This document shows positions 1-9,191 of a DNA stretch of 64,000 nt, one piece after another. This DNA comes from Steroidobacteraceae bacterium (lineage in GTDB: Bacteria; Pseudomonadota; Gammaproteobacteria; Steroidobacterales; Steroidobacteraceae). The notes below the pieces were generated by a model that had not been told where the DNA came from, ran no database searches, and saw only the letters and a program-made list of their open reading frames with translations. Location: NCBI GenBank assembly GCA_025451845.1, contig JANWJS010000023.1, positions 1 to 64,000 on the forward strand. The letters are read 5' to 3'. Every line of letters begins with the position of its first letter. Position 1 is the first letter of the stretch. Both the position numbers and the translations under genes were made by a program.

Positions 1-1047
1 ATCGCGGTTGGCGAACATATAGATCTGGCTGATGAGCGGATACAGGCGGTCGCGCACCGTCGTCAAGGTGTAGGGGATGCATTGCCCTCCCGTCCGGTTG
101 GAAATCGCCAGCACTTTGAGCTGCGGCGCCAATTTGAAAGTGGGCGCTGCGATCCAGGCGATGCCATAGCGGTCGTGGGCGAGATCTGCCTCCAGGTCAC
201 GTCCCAGCGCCCCGTTCTTGGCCACGAAGTTGGCGTAAATGCGCAACCGCTCGTTCCACTTGTCGCTGCCCTTGAGGATGTCGTCCGACATCTCCGCCGC
301 CTGGTGGTAGCGCTGGTTGAGGCCATAGGGCGTGATTCGCTCGTGCGCCCAGTCGCCGGTGAGCCCGAGCTGGCCCCATGTGCGGATATTCTCCTGCGGT
401 CCACGTGCCCACTCGGGATGCCAGGTCGTCCCGTCCCAGCCGCCCAGCCGCTCGGCGCCGAAGATGCCGTCGAGCTGCTCCATCGAGAGGCATGTCAGCG
501 GGTTGTCCTTGCTCACCACGATGCCGTAGCCCGGCTGCCAACCGGTGACGTCGTAGGAGCCTGTGGCGGCGGTGACGATGAGCGGATCACGGTTCTGATA
601 GCGCTCGTAAAGCAGCTGCTCCGCGAAAGTGATCTTGCGGCCGACGCCGATGTCCGCTACGCCGAAAACGAGCGCGGGCACCGCGGCGGTTGCCGACTTC
701 ATGTGAAATTCGATGTGCGCGCCGGGTTGGTATTTGCGGAAGCCTTCTTCCCAGTATTGGCCGAGGTCGCTGTCCTCGATGTAGTTGCTGCCCCACATCC
801 GGATCGTGCCACTCACCTGCTGCTGCGGCTGGTAGGCCGCCAGTCCGCTCAGGTTCCAGCGCTGGGTGTAGAACACTTTCTTCGCCTTGACCACGACGAA
901 TTTGGCGCGCGCGGCCTGCAGGGCGAGGCCATGCGCCACCTTGTTGGCTTGGGCGGCCGCGGGCGTCGCGCCGGCGAGCAGGGAGAGCGCCAGCAGCGCG
1001 CCGGCCACTCCGCTGGCGGAGACGAGCACGGGGAAGCGAAATCTCAT
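1..1047 (-). CDS. PstS-like periplasmic phosphate-binding protein, cut by window edge
   Basis: The minus-strand frame is open from ATG at 1047 to the window start (349 codons), so the C-terminus is missing. AGGAGAT lies 5 nt before the ATG. The N-terminus is a signal peptide (MRFRFPVLV then a hydrophobic stretch ending ATPAAAQA). The mature part has the features shared with its two neighbours: SGTIRMWGS near residue 82, ADIGVGRKI, KDNPLTCLSMEQL and the segment NIRTWGQLGLTGDW. These fit the PBP-like-2 (PstS) fold that binds phosphate or a similar oxyanion in the periplasm. It is the last visible gene of an operon with a PepSY protein and two other binding proteins, 22 bp after the preceding gene. 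No permease is visible, so the ligand is inferred only from family. Confidence 0.8.
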   Translation of the reverse strand, partial: MRFRFPVLVSASGVAGALLALSLLAGATPAAAQANKVAHGLALQAARAKFVVVKAKKVFYTQRWNLSGLAAYQPQQQVSGTIRMWGSNYIEDSDLGQYWEEGFRKYQPGAHIEFHMKSATAAVPALVFGVADIGVGRKITFAEQLLYERYQNRDPLIVTAATGSYDVTGWQPGYGIVVSKDNPLTCLSMEQLDGIFGAERLGGWDGTTWHPEWARGPQENIRTWGQLGLTGDWAHERITPYGLNQRYHQAAEMSDDILKGSDKWNERLRIYANFVAKNGALGRDLEADLAHDRYGIAWIAAPTFKLAPQLKVLAISNRTGGQCIPYTLTTVRDRLYPLISQIYMFANRD

Positions 1048-1069
1048 CGGGATCTCCTCTTGTCTGTTT

Positions 1070-2125
1070 TCAGTTCAGCTTGTCGAGCTCCCGGGCCGCG
1101 GCGGGCGCCAGGATGGGGAGGTAGCCGCGGCCGTCGCGCAGCACGGCCTGTTGGCCCTGGCGGCTCAGCACATACCGCAGGAACTCGCGCAGTTTCGGGT
1201 CGACGGGCTTGCCAGGCCGGCGGTTGAGAAACATCGTGACCATGCGCGTGAGCGGATAGGCGTGATCCATGACGGTATCGCGGGTCGGCGCGACATATGG
1301 CTGTCCAGTCCGCGCCGCGAGGGCGACGGGCCGCACCTCGGCATTCTGATAGAGCATACCCGCGTAGCCGACGCTGTCGGGATCGCCGGCCATCGCATCG
1401 AGCATACGCTGGCCGCCGTCCGTGGCGCCTCCCTTCGAGCCCTTGAGATCGGCGAACTCCCGCAGCGATGGCCTCCAGCGCTCGTCGCCCACGAACACGC
1501 GCTGCTCGAAGAATCGAGCGAAGCCGCGCGCGATCGGCAATCCATAGAGGTGGATCGGCCGGTCCCGCCAGGGCCCGCCGAGCCCGAGGTCGCCCCACGT
1601 GCGCACCGAGTGCGCGCCTGGGGAATCAGACACGGCGAAGAGAGCCCGCAACTGCGCCAGGGTCAGTCCCTTGATCGGGTTGCGTTGCTGCACGAATACA
1701 ACGAGGGCGTAATCACGGTTGCGAACATCGAAGCTGCCGGTGACCACGTCAACGCCGGTAGGCGGATAGCCGAATACTTCCTCGAAGGCTGCGACCTCCG
1801 GCGGCCAGATCTCGCGCCCCATGAGGGCCAGGTCCCCGCGTCCGGTATAAAGAGAGCCGATGGCTGCCGCCGTGCCCACGAGATGATTCTCGAAGCGGAC
1901 AGCGGGCTCGTATTGTTGGAAGCCGCGCTCCCAGGCGCTCACCAGGGCGCCGATGAAGTCGCGCTTGCGATCGTAGGCGCCGTGTCCCCAGATGCGGAGG
2001 GTGCCCGACACAGTCTGGTCCGGATGATACGCGGGCGGCAGATCGACGGCGACGGCGCGGCTTGACAGAGCCGCGGCGGCGAGGGCGAGTCCCATCGCCA
2101 TGCCGAGCGACCGCACGGTTCTCAT
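1070..2125 (-). CDS. PstS-like periplasmic substrate-binding protein (second of three)
   Basis: 351 residues. The signal peptide ends SSRAVA before VDLPPAYHPD. The mature protein carries SGTLRIWGHG, LALMGREIWPPE, QQRNPIKGLTLAQLRALF and VRTWGDLGLGGPW, matching the flanking paralogues position for position. This is a type II periplasmic binding protein of the PstS family, expected to capture phosphate or a related anion in the periplasm. The start codon overlaps the stop of the upstream paralogue as ATGA, so translation is probably coupled. It ends in a conserved tail (LRYVLSRQGQQAVLRDG..YLPI) that its upstream paralogue shares. The three proteins have clearly diverged, which argues for distinct ligands or affinities rather than a recent duplication. 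Confidence 0.82.
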   Translation of the reverse strand: MRTVRSLGMAMGLALAAAALSSRAVAVDLPPAYHPDQTVSGTLRIWGHGAYDRKRDFIGALVSAWERGFQQYEPAVRFENHLVGTAAAIGSLYTGRGDLALMGREIWPPEVAAFEEVFGYPPTGVDVVTGSFDVRNRDYALVVFVQQRNPIKGLTLAQLRALFAVSDSPGAHSVRTWGDLGLGGPWRDRPIHLYGLPIARGFARFFEQRVFVGDERWRPSLREFADLKGSKGGATDGGQRMLDAMAGDPDSVGYAGMLYQNAEVRPVALAARTGQPYVAPTRDTVMDHAYPLTRMVTMFLNRRPGKPVDPKLREFLRYVLSRQGQQAVLRDGRGYLPILAPAAARELDKLN

Positions 2126-3129
2126 TGCAGGCGCTCGAGCTGCTCGCGCACGCTTACCGCGCTGAGCGGCAGATAGGCGCCATCACTGGCGACGATGTGC
2201 TGTCCCTCACGGCTCAGGATGAAGCGCAGGAATTCCTTGACCTGCGGCGCGAGGACCGTTCCCGGTGGCCGATCCAACGCCACATCGACGGTCCGCAGCA
2301 ACGGATAGCGACCCGCCTCAGCGGTCTGCGCACTCAACGCATAGCAGCCACTCTGTGCGCCCGCGGCCAGCCGTAGAGCCTTGGCCCCCAGATTCCCGGG
2401 CACCGGCGGCGCGAACGCAATGCCGTTGGGGTCGCGCGCCACATTCTCCAACACTTCACTCCACCCTCCCGCGACCGTGCGGTAGCCGCGATTCCATTTG
2501 CGGCTGCCGCCGAGAGCGGCCCGGCGGACATACACGGCGGCGATGCTGTCCGGCGCCGGCCCGTAGACATGGATCTCGCGCCTCGCCCATCCCCCGGTCA
2601 GCCCCAGCCCGCCCCAGCGCCGGATATCGGCGCCGCCGCGGCGATGGTCGGAGGCGAAAATGTCGTCCACCTGCTGCAGAGTCAGGCAGGAGAGCGGATT
2701 CGCCTTGTTGACGAAGAACGCCAAGTCAACCGCCAGGCGGCCGGCCCCGTGGTCGGCGCCGAGACCTGCGTTGGCGATCGCGACTTCGAAGGGCGGATAG
2801 TGATGCACCCATTCGAACCCCATCGTCTCGAGCGGCACGCGTATCTCGCGCGCCATGAAGGCTATGTCCGCAACGTCCATGTATACGGCGGCGAACGTCG
2901 ACTCGGGTCCATGGAGGGTGTCCTGGAATTGCACCGCCGGCTGGTGCCTGCGGAACCCGGCCTCGAGCTCTTCGATCAGCCAGCCGTCGTCAGGACTGCC
3001 CCAGACGCGAATCGTGCCGCTCACCCGCGCCACGGGCCGATAGGCGAGCAGATCGCCGGCCCAGACGGCGCGGATGGGGCCGAGCGAGACGGCGAGACAA
3101 CAGATCGAGGTGAAGAGCGAGCGGGGCAC
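2122..3129 (-). CDS. PstS-like periplasmic substrate-binding protein (first of three)
   Basis: I start this gene at GTG 3129 (335 residues). That gives a clean signal peptide (MPRSLFTSICCLAVSLGP..AVWA) and begins 16 bp after the upstream PepSY gene stops. A longer frame to 3288 exists but would run deep into the PepSY gene. No strong ribosome binding site is visible, so translation may depend on coupling. The mature part has SGTIRVWGS, VADIAFMAREI, KANPLSCLTLQQVDDIF and the segment IRRWGGLGLTGGW. Length and motif order match the PstS periplasmic phosphate-binding family. It ends with an ATGA overlap into the next paralogue. Confidence 0.8.
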   Translation of the reverse strand: MPRSLFTSICCLAVSLGPIRAVWAGDLLAYRPVARVSGTIRVWGSPDDGWLIEELEAGFRRHQPAVQFQDTLHGPESTFAAVYMDVADIAFMAREIRVPLETMGFEWVHHYPPFEVAIANAGLGADHGAGRLAVDLAFFVNKANPLSCLTLQQVDDIFASDHRRGGADIRRWGGLGLTGGWARREIHVYGPAPDSIAAVYVRRAALGGSRKWNRGYRTVAGGWSEVLENVARDPNGIAFAPPVPGNLGAKALRLAAGAQSGCYALSAQTAEAGRYPLLRTVDVALDRPPGTVLAPQVKEFLRFILSREGQHIVASDGAYLPLSAVSVREQLERLQ

Positions 3130-3145
3130 GGAGAGCGGCCGGTGA

Positions 3146-4267
3146 TCAGGCGCCGACGGCAGCGGGCCGCGCGTTTGCGCGATCGCGCCCTGTGCCGGCG
3201 CGGCGGCGAATGTAACTCGAGAGGCCGGTGTACCCGAGCACGAGGATACCGAGCACTCCGACCAGCAGGGCCATCTGCGCAGGCACACCCGCCTGCCCGG
3301 AGTGGATCGCGATTCCCCAGGCCACCACCTGGTTCGCGAGGCTGCTCGCGCCGTACGGCTCGAAGGCGAGCACCCGCCCGCTGAAGGGATTGAGGTAGAG
3401 GAAACTGACGGCCTGGTGGTGGGGTGCGGAGCGCTCGATGATGTCGAGCTCCACGGGAGCCGCCGGTGCTTTCGGCAGGAGCAGCAGCGCCTCCTGCGGA
3501 TCCGGCGTCACGCGCTGGGCACGCTGCCAGAGAGCCTGCAAACTCAGGCGTGGCCCTGCCACCCCCACGGCAGCCGCCTCCTGCTGCGAACCGCTCGGCG
3601 CCGAGTCCGTAACGGCTGCGATCGCGCGTTGGTACCAATGGAAGCTGTCGAGGGGACCCGTGAGCGCGCTACAGAGCACGATCAGGCAAACCCAGAACCC
3701 CGTGGCCCGGTGGATCCGCATGAGCCGTGCACGCCCGGCCGGCCGTGTGGCGAACGTGATCGACCAGCGCAGCCCCTTGAGCGACACCGGCCACCAGATG
3801 GCGATTCCGCCTATGACGATGACCAGCGCGAAAGTGAGCGCCACCGTGCCGGCCACCGCATGGTCGGCGCCCGACAGGAACTCGAGGCGGTGCAGATACT
3901 CCAGCGTCCCAAAGACACCCCGGTACTTGTTTAACTCTCCGGCGACGCGTCCAGTGCAGGGGTCGAGGTACACCGTGTCGCCATTCGCGAAGCGAACCCA
4001 TGTGGTGCGCGTAGCGCTGCCCTCGATTCCGACCAGACGGAGCGCGCCAGCCGGATGAGCGGCGCGTGCGCGCGCAAGCAGCTCATCCAGGGATTGGGGC
4101 GTCCGACACGCGGCGACCGTGTCCAGGCTGCCATCGACCGCGGGCTCGAGCTGGCTCTCGAAAAGGAGTCCGAGCCCCGTCAGCGCCATCCACAGCACCA
4201 CCAGCCCCACGGTGAGGGCGGTCCAGCGATGGACGGGCAGAACGATGTTGCGGATCAGGGCTCTCAT
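3146..4267 (-). CDS. PepSY-associated transmembrane protein
   Basis: 373 residues. The N-terminus MRALIRNIVLPVHRWTAL is the typical start of the PepSY-TM family, with a histidine just before the first membrane helix (about 15-40). A periplasmic PepSY domain follows, then helices near 150-175 (FALVIVIGGIAIWWPVSL), 200-220 and 330-355. The segment RIHRATGFWVCLIVL is the second conserved histidine-helix unit. Members are inner-membrane proteins commonly found beside TonB-dependent receptors and implicated in iron-siderophore or other ligand reduction. Here it leads an operon with three PstS-like proteins, which suggests a role in processing a phosphate-containing or iron-complexed ligand. That role is inference. 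Its start codon lies in a strong inverted repeat described separately. Confidence 0.8.
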   Translation of the reverse strand: MRALIRNIVLPVHRWTALTVGLVVLWMALTGLGLLFESQLEPAVDGSLDTVAACRTPQSLDELLARARAAHPAGALRLVGIEGSATRTTWVRFANGDTVYLDPCTGRVAGELNKYRGVFGTLEYLHRLEFLSGADHAVAGTVALTFALVIVIGGIAIWWPVSLKGLRWSITFATRPAGRARLMRIHRATGFWVCLIVLCSALTGPLDSFHWYQRAIAAVTDSAPSGSQQEAAAVGVAGPRLSLQALWQRAQRVTPDPQEALLLLPKAPAAPVELDIIERSAPHHQAVSFLYLNPFSGRVLAFEPYGASSLANQVVAWGIAIHSGQAGVPAQMALLVGVLGILVLGYTGLSSYIRRRAGTGRDRANARPAAVGA

Positions 4268-4308
4268 TGCGGCTCCGGGGCAGCCTCGAGGGCCGCCGCA
4301 ATGAGAGC
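4260..4308 (-). promoter_or_regulatory. Perfect 14-bp inverted repeat enclosing the PepSY start codon
   Basis: Positions 4260-4273 and 4295-4308 are exact reverse complements (GCTCTCATTGCGGC and GCCGCAATGAGAGC), separated by 21 nt. In the minus-strand mRNA the distal arm contains the ATG at 4267 and part of the only candidate ribosome binding site (GGAG). Folding would therefore hide the initiation site of the whole PepSY-PstS operon. A second perfect 8-bp hairpin lies directly upstream (4314-4335). Confidence 0.6.
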
Positions 4309-4313
4309 AAATA

Positions 4314-4335
4314 GGCGAAAGCGAAGCCTTTCGCC
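4314..4335 (-). promoter_or_regulatory. 8-bp perfect hairpin in the PepSY operon leader
   Basis: GGCGAAAG (4314-4321) and CTTTCGCC (4328-4335) are exact reverse complements around a 6-nt loop. It sits 6 bp upstream of the start-codon hairpin, between the end of aceA and the PepSY gene. It could be an operator or a second leader stem. There is no T-run, so it is not an obvious terminator for aceA. Confidence 0.4.
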
Positions 4336-4404
4336 ATAAGCATTTGGGATTAGCGTGGGGCTGCGGGCACTGGCCTGTGCCCGGATTTCACGCCTCGAGG
4401 GACG

Positions 4405-5706
4405 CTAGGATGCGCGTTCGAACTGTTGGTCCTCGGTGCTACCCCGGAGCGCGGTGAGCGAAGACCTGCCGCCTGAGACGGCTTGGGTAACCTCATCGAA
4501 GTAGCCCGCGCCGACCTCGCGCTGGTGCTTGGTGGCCGTGTACCCGTCCTGCTCAGCCGCGAATTCGGCCTGCTGCAGAGCCACGTAGGCGGACATCTGC
4601 TGCGCCTTGTAGCCGCGGGCGAGCTCGAACATGGAAAAGTTGAGCGCATGGAAGCCCGCGAGCGTGATGAACTGAAACCGATAGCCCATCGTGCCGAGCT
4701 CGCGCTGGAATTTCGCGATGGTCGCATCGTCCAGCTTGCGCTTCCAATTGAAGGACGGCGAGCAGTTGTAGGCGAGGAGCTTGCCCGGAAAGCGCTCGTG
4801 CACCGCCTCGGCAAAGTGCCGCGCCTCCTCGAGATCCGGCTTGGCCGTCTCGCACCAGACCAGGTCCGCAAAAGGCGCATAGGCGCAGGCGCGGCTGATC
4901 GCCTGCTCGAGGCCCGCCTTGACGCAGAAGAAACCCTCTGCCGTGCGACCCTTGGCGGTATCGAGGAAGGGCCGGTCGCGCTCGTCGACGTCGGACGTCA
5001 GCAGGTTCGCGCCTTCGGCATCCGTGCGCGCCACCAGAATGGTGGGCACGTTGCAAACGTCGGCCGCCAACCGCGCCGCAACGAGCTTATTGATCGCCTC
5101 CTGCGTCGGCACCAGGACCTTGCCCCCCATGTGGCCGCACTTCTTCGCGGACGAGAGCTGGTCCTCGAAATGCACGCCGGCCGCCCCGGCATCGATCATC
5201 TGCTTCATCAGCTCGAAAGCATTCAGTACTCCGCCAAACCCTGCCTCGGCGTCGGCGACGATCGGTTTCAGCCAGTCCATGCCGCCGTTGCCCTCTGCGT
5301 GATGGATCTCGTCCGCACGCCGCAGGGCCGAGTTGATTCGCCGCACGACCGCGGGCACCGAGTCCGCAGGGTAGAGCGATTGGTCGGGATACATCGCCCC
5401 GGAGAGGTTGGCATCCGCCGCAACCTGCCAGCCGGATAGATAGATCGCATCGAGGCCCGCCTTCACCTGCTGCATCGCCTGGTTGCCGGTGAGGGCGCCG
5501 AGCGCGTTGACGAACGGCTTCTCGTTGAGGTAGCGCCACAGTTTCTCGGCCGTGATCCTGGCGATCGAGTACTCCACCGGGATGGTGCCGCGCAGGCGCA
5601 CCACGTCTTCCGGCCGGTAGCCGCGCTCGATGCCGCGCCAGCGCGGGCTCTCGCGCCAGGCGCGTCGCAGCTCATCTGCCGTCGGAAGCGGTCGGGTCGC
5701 TGTCAT
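4405..5706 (-). CDS. aceA: Isocitrate lyase
   Basis: 433 residues, matching the usual 430-435 of bacterial AceA. It cleaves isocitrate to glyoxylate and succinate in the cytoplasm, the first step of the glyoxylate shunt. The catalytic signature KKCGHMGGK lies at residues 188-196, with the base cysteine at 190. Other conserved blocks include [23 protein letters not shown] and the C-terminal [11 protein letters not shown]. It starts 21 bp after malate synthase ends, so aceB and aceA form an operon read away from a divergent RamB/ScfR-type regulator. The chromosomal order aceB-aceA matches Escherichia coli. Confidence 0.97.
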   Translation of the reverse strand: MTATRPLPTADELRRAWRESPRWRGIERGYRPEDVVRLRGTIPVEYSIARITAEKLWRYLNEKPFVNALGALTGNQAMQQVKAGLDAIYLSGWQVAADANLSGAMYPDQSLYPADSVPAVVRRINSALRRADEIHHAEGNGGMDWLKPIVADAEAGFGGVLNAFELMKQMIDAGAAGVHFEDQLSSAKKCGHMGGKVLVPTQEAINKLVAARLAADVCNVPTILVARTDAEGANLLTSDVDERDRPFLDTAKGRTAEGFFCVKAGLEQAISRACAYAPFADLVWCETAKPDLEEARHFAEAVHERFPGKLLAYNCSPSFNWKRKLDDATIAKFQRELGTMGYRFQFITLAGFHALNFSMFELARGYKAQQMSAYVALQQAEFAAEQDGYTATKHQREVGAGYFDEVTQAVSGGRSSLTALRGSTEDQQFERAS

Positions 5707-5727
5707 GTCTCGGATCTCCTTCGCCTG

Positions 5728-7377
<1,650 letters not shown>

Positions 7378-7389
7378 TTGGGGCACAAT

Positions 7390-7418
7390 TTGACTAAAGA
7401 AACTTCACAATGTTAATT
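7390..7418 (+). promoter_or_regulatory. Candidate sigma-70 promoter of the RamB/ScfR-type regulator
   Basis: TTGACT at 7390-7395 is followed after 17 bp by TTAATT at 7413-7418, in the AT-rich gap between divergent aceB and the regulator. The same stretch holds the near-repeat CTTCACAAT / TTTCACAGG (about 7403 and 7417), which could be half sites for the regulator. The -10 match is only moderate. Confidence 0.4.
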
Positions 7419-7452
7419 TCACAGGAGACTGTTCCAGCGGAGGCACGCTCCC

Positions 7453-9021
7453 ATGACACCCCTGCTGCGCAAGGGTCACCTGCTCGGTGCCAAGCTTCGC
7501 TCCATCCGCAAGCGCAACGGACTGACTCTGGAGGAGCTGTCCGCGCGCTGCATCCAACGCGATGCGGCGCACGCGCCCTCGGTGTCATATCTCAGCATGA
7601 TCGAGAGCGGCAAGCGCGCGCCCTCGACGGAAATGCTCGAGCTGCTGGCCCAGGTATTCCAGCGCGACCCCGAGTGGTTTCTCGATGAGAGCGCCGACCT
7701 CGAGCTGCCGACGCCCGCGACGCCCACCGGCGGCGCCGCGAAGGTCCCGCTCGAGCCCGCTTTCCTCTTCTCCAAGGATGTGTTGCAAGCGGCGATCCCG
7801 GAGCTGCTCGCCCAGACGGGCACCAGCGGGCGGCAATTCGCGCATCTCCTCATCCGCTCCCACCAGGAGATGTCGCGCAACGATTTCCCGGACCTCGAGC
7901 GCGCAGCGGACGGCGTCGGTGAACGCCAGTTTCCGCTGTCGGTCGATGACCTGCTGCGCCTCTGCAAGCGCCATGGCCTCGAGGTTCGTTGGTTCGACCG
8001 CAAGCCCCTGCTCGCTCGTGACAAGGACCGCGAAGTGCGCAGCATGGTGCGCTCCTTCTTCGAGCCGCCGCGTGTCATCTATGCGAACCGCGCGCTGCAA
8101 TCGGACCCGGCGCGGCTGAAATTCGACCTGGCGGCGCACATCGCGCACAAGTTGCTACACGGCGGTGATGGCTTCAAATCGGCCCACGCCACGGGCGGGG
8201 AAATGGGCGGCAGCCCTGAGGGCGGCTCGGATACCGCCGGCATGAACGCGCACGACGTATTGCACGCGTGGCGTGACTTCGAGTGCACCTTCTTCGCCGG
8301 CGCCCTGCTCGCGCCGCGCGTACCGTTCCGGCGCTTTCTCACCCGGGAGCGCTATCGCATAGAGCCCGGTACCCGCCTGGAGCTGACGCCGGCAGTCATC
8401 ATGCGGCGCATGACCAAAGTCTCCCCCTATCCCTACTGGCATTTCTTCGACGCCTACCCGCCTGGTTATCTGCGCGCCGTCTATCGCGGCAACGGCATAC
8501 CGCTTCCCTGGGGCAACCTGGCCCAGGTGAGCGACCCCTGCCCCAACTGGGCCGTCTTTCGCATGATCGACGGTGCACGCGGCAGCGAGACCGGCTCCCA
8601 GATCTCCGTGCTCCGCGACGGCGATCGCGCCCTCCTCTATTGCTGCCACTCGCGCCGGGTGAAGGACATGGCCGGCAACCCACACGTGCTCTCCGTAGGC
8701 GTCGATCTCGCCCCGGCGTTGGATGCCAACGGGGTGGCCAGCCACGGCTTGGTCGACAGCATCTTCAAGGAGTGCCTTCACCGTCACGGTGAGGGCCGCA
8801 TTCCCAAGGCGGCCACCGAGGCATTGGTGGCCGTAGCCAATGTCCTCAACATCGCTTGGATTCAAGACGCTCTCGAGCATCCCGCCCGCATCATCTGCCC
8901 CCGCAGCTCCCGCTGCCCGCGCCCGGAGCGGTGTGAGGGGGCCCGGGTGCGGCCATCACGCGCAAGGGAGATCGACGATGTCAGAGATGAGATCCTCGGG
9001 AGAGACCTCCCTGATACCTAG
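7453..9021 (+). CDS. RamB/ScfR-type XRE regulator with degenerate ImmA/IrrE domain
   Basis: 522 residues, with GGAGG about 10 nt before the ATG. Residues 8-70 form an XRE helix-turn-helix (LTLEELSARC.., SYLSMIESGKRAPS). Residues around 180-245 correspond to the IrrE/ImmA peptidase-like domain, but the zinc motif HExxH is replaced by HIAHK at 229-233, so proteolysis is unlikely. The C-terminal part is the DUF2083-type domain, ending in a cysteine cluster (CPRSSRCPRPERC) typical of the short-chain fatty acyl regulator family. RamB, a member in Corynebacterium, controls aceA and aceB. Divergence from aceBA here supports control of the glyoxylate shunt in response to an acyl-CoA. That assignment is by family and context. 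Confidence 0.87.
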   Translation: MTPLLRKGHLLGAKLRSIRKRNGLTLEELSARCIQRDAAHAPSVSYLSMIESGKRAPSTEMLELLAQVFQRDPEWFLDESADLELPTPATPTGGAAKVPLEPAFLFSKDVLQAAIPELLAQTGTSGRQFAHLLIRSHQEMSRNDFPDLERAADGVGERQFPLSVDDLLRLCKRHGLEVRWFDRKPLLARDKDREVRSMVRSFFEPPRVIYANRALQSDPARLKFDLAAHIAHKLLHGGDGFKSAHATGGEMGGSPEGGSDTAGMNAHDVLHAWRDFECTFFAGALLAPRVPFRRFLTRERYRIEPGTRLELTPAVIMRRMTKVSPYPYWHFFDAYPPGYLRAVYRGNGIPLPWGNLAQVSDPCPNWAVFRMIDGARGSETGSQISVLRDGDRALLYCCHSRRVKDMAGNPHVLSVGVDLAPALDANGVASHGLVDSIFKECLHRHGEGRIPKAATEALVAVANVLNIAWIQDALEHPARIICPRSSRCPRPERCEGARVRPSRAREIDDVRDEILGRDLPDT

Positions 9022-9049
9022 CGCGACTTCATCGGGAATATGCATTCGT

Positions 9050-9078
9050 AGATCCAGACTTCCGTTCCGGCTGGATCT
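9050..9078. terminator. Weak hairpin between convergent genes
   Basis: AGATCCAG (9050-9057) and CTGGATCT (9071-9078) are perfect reverse complements around a 13-nt loop. They lie in the 170-bp gap between the convergent regulator (ends 9021) and the MocR gene (ends 9192). There is no clear T-run, so this is at best a weak bidirectional terminator. The rest of the gap shows nothing recognisable. Confidence 0.3.
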
Positions 9079-9191
9079 GTCTTATCGAGAGGATCGTTGC
9101 CCACATAGGCGTATAGGACTGGCTGGTGGAACATTCTCCGCGCAATCCGCGTACCGAGGTAAGTGGCTACTCTGTGTGCGGCGAAAAGTGG

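Noticed and set aside
82-1227. 381-codon plus-strand frame at the left edge
   Set aside because: It is antisense to the first PstS-like gene, which has a signal peptide, a good ribosome site and conserved motifs.
4337-4404. GGGCAC/GTGCCC hairpin as an aceA terminator
   Set aside because: A 6-bp stem near 4365-4382 with no T-run on the minus strand; too weak to call.
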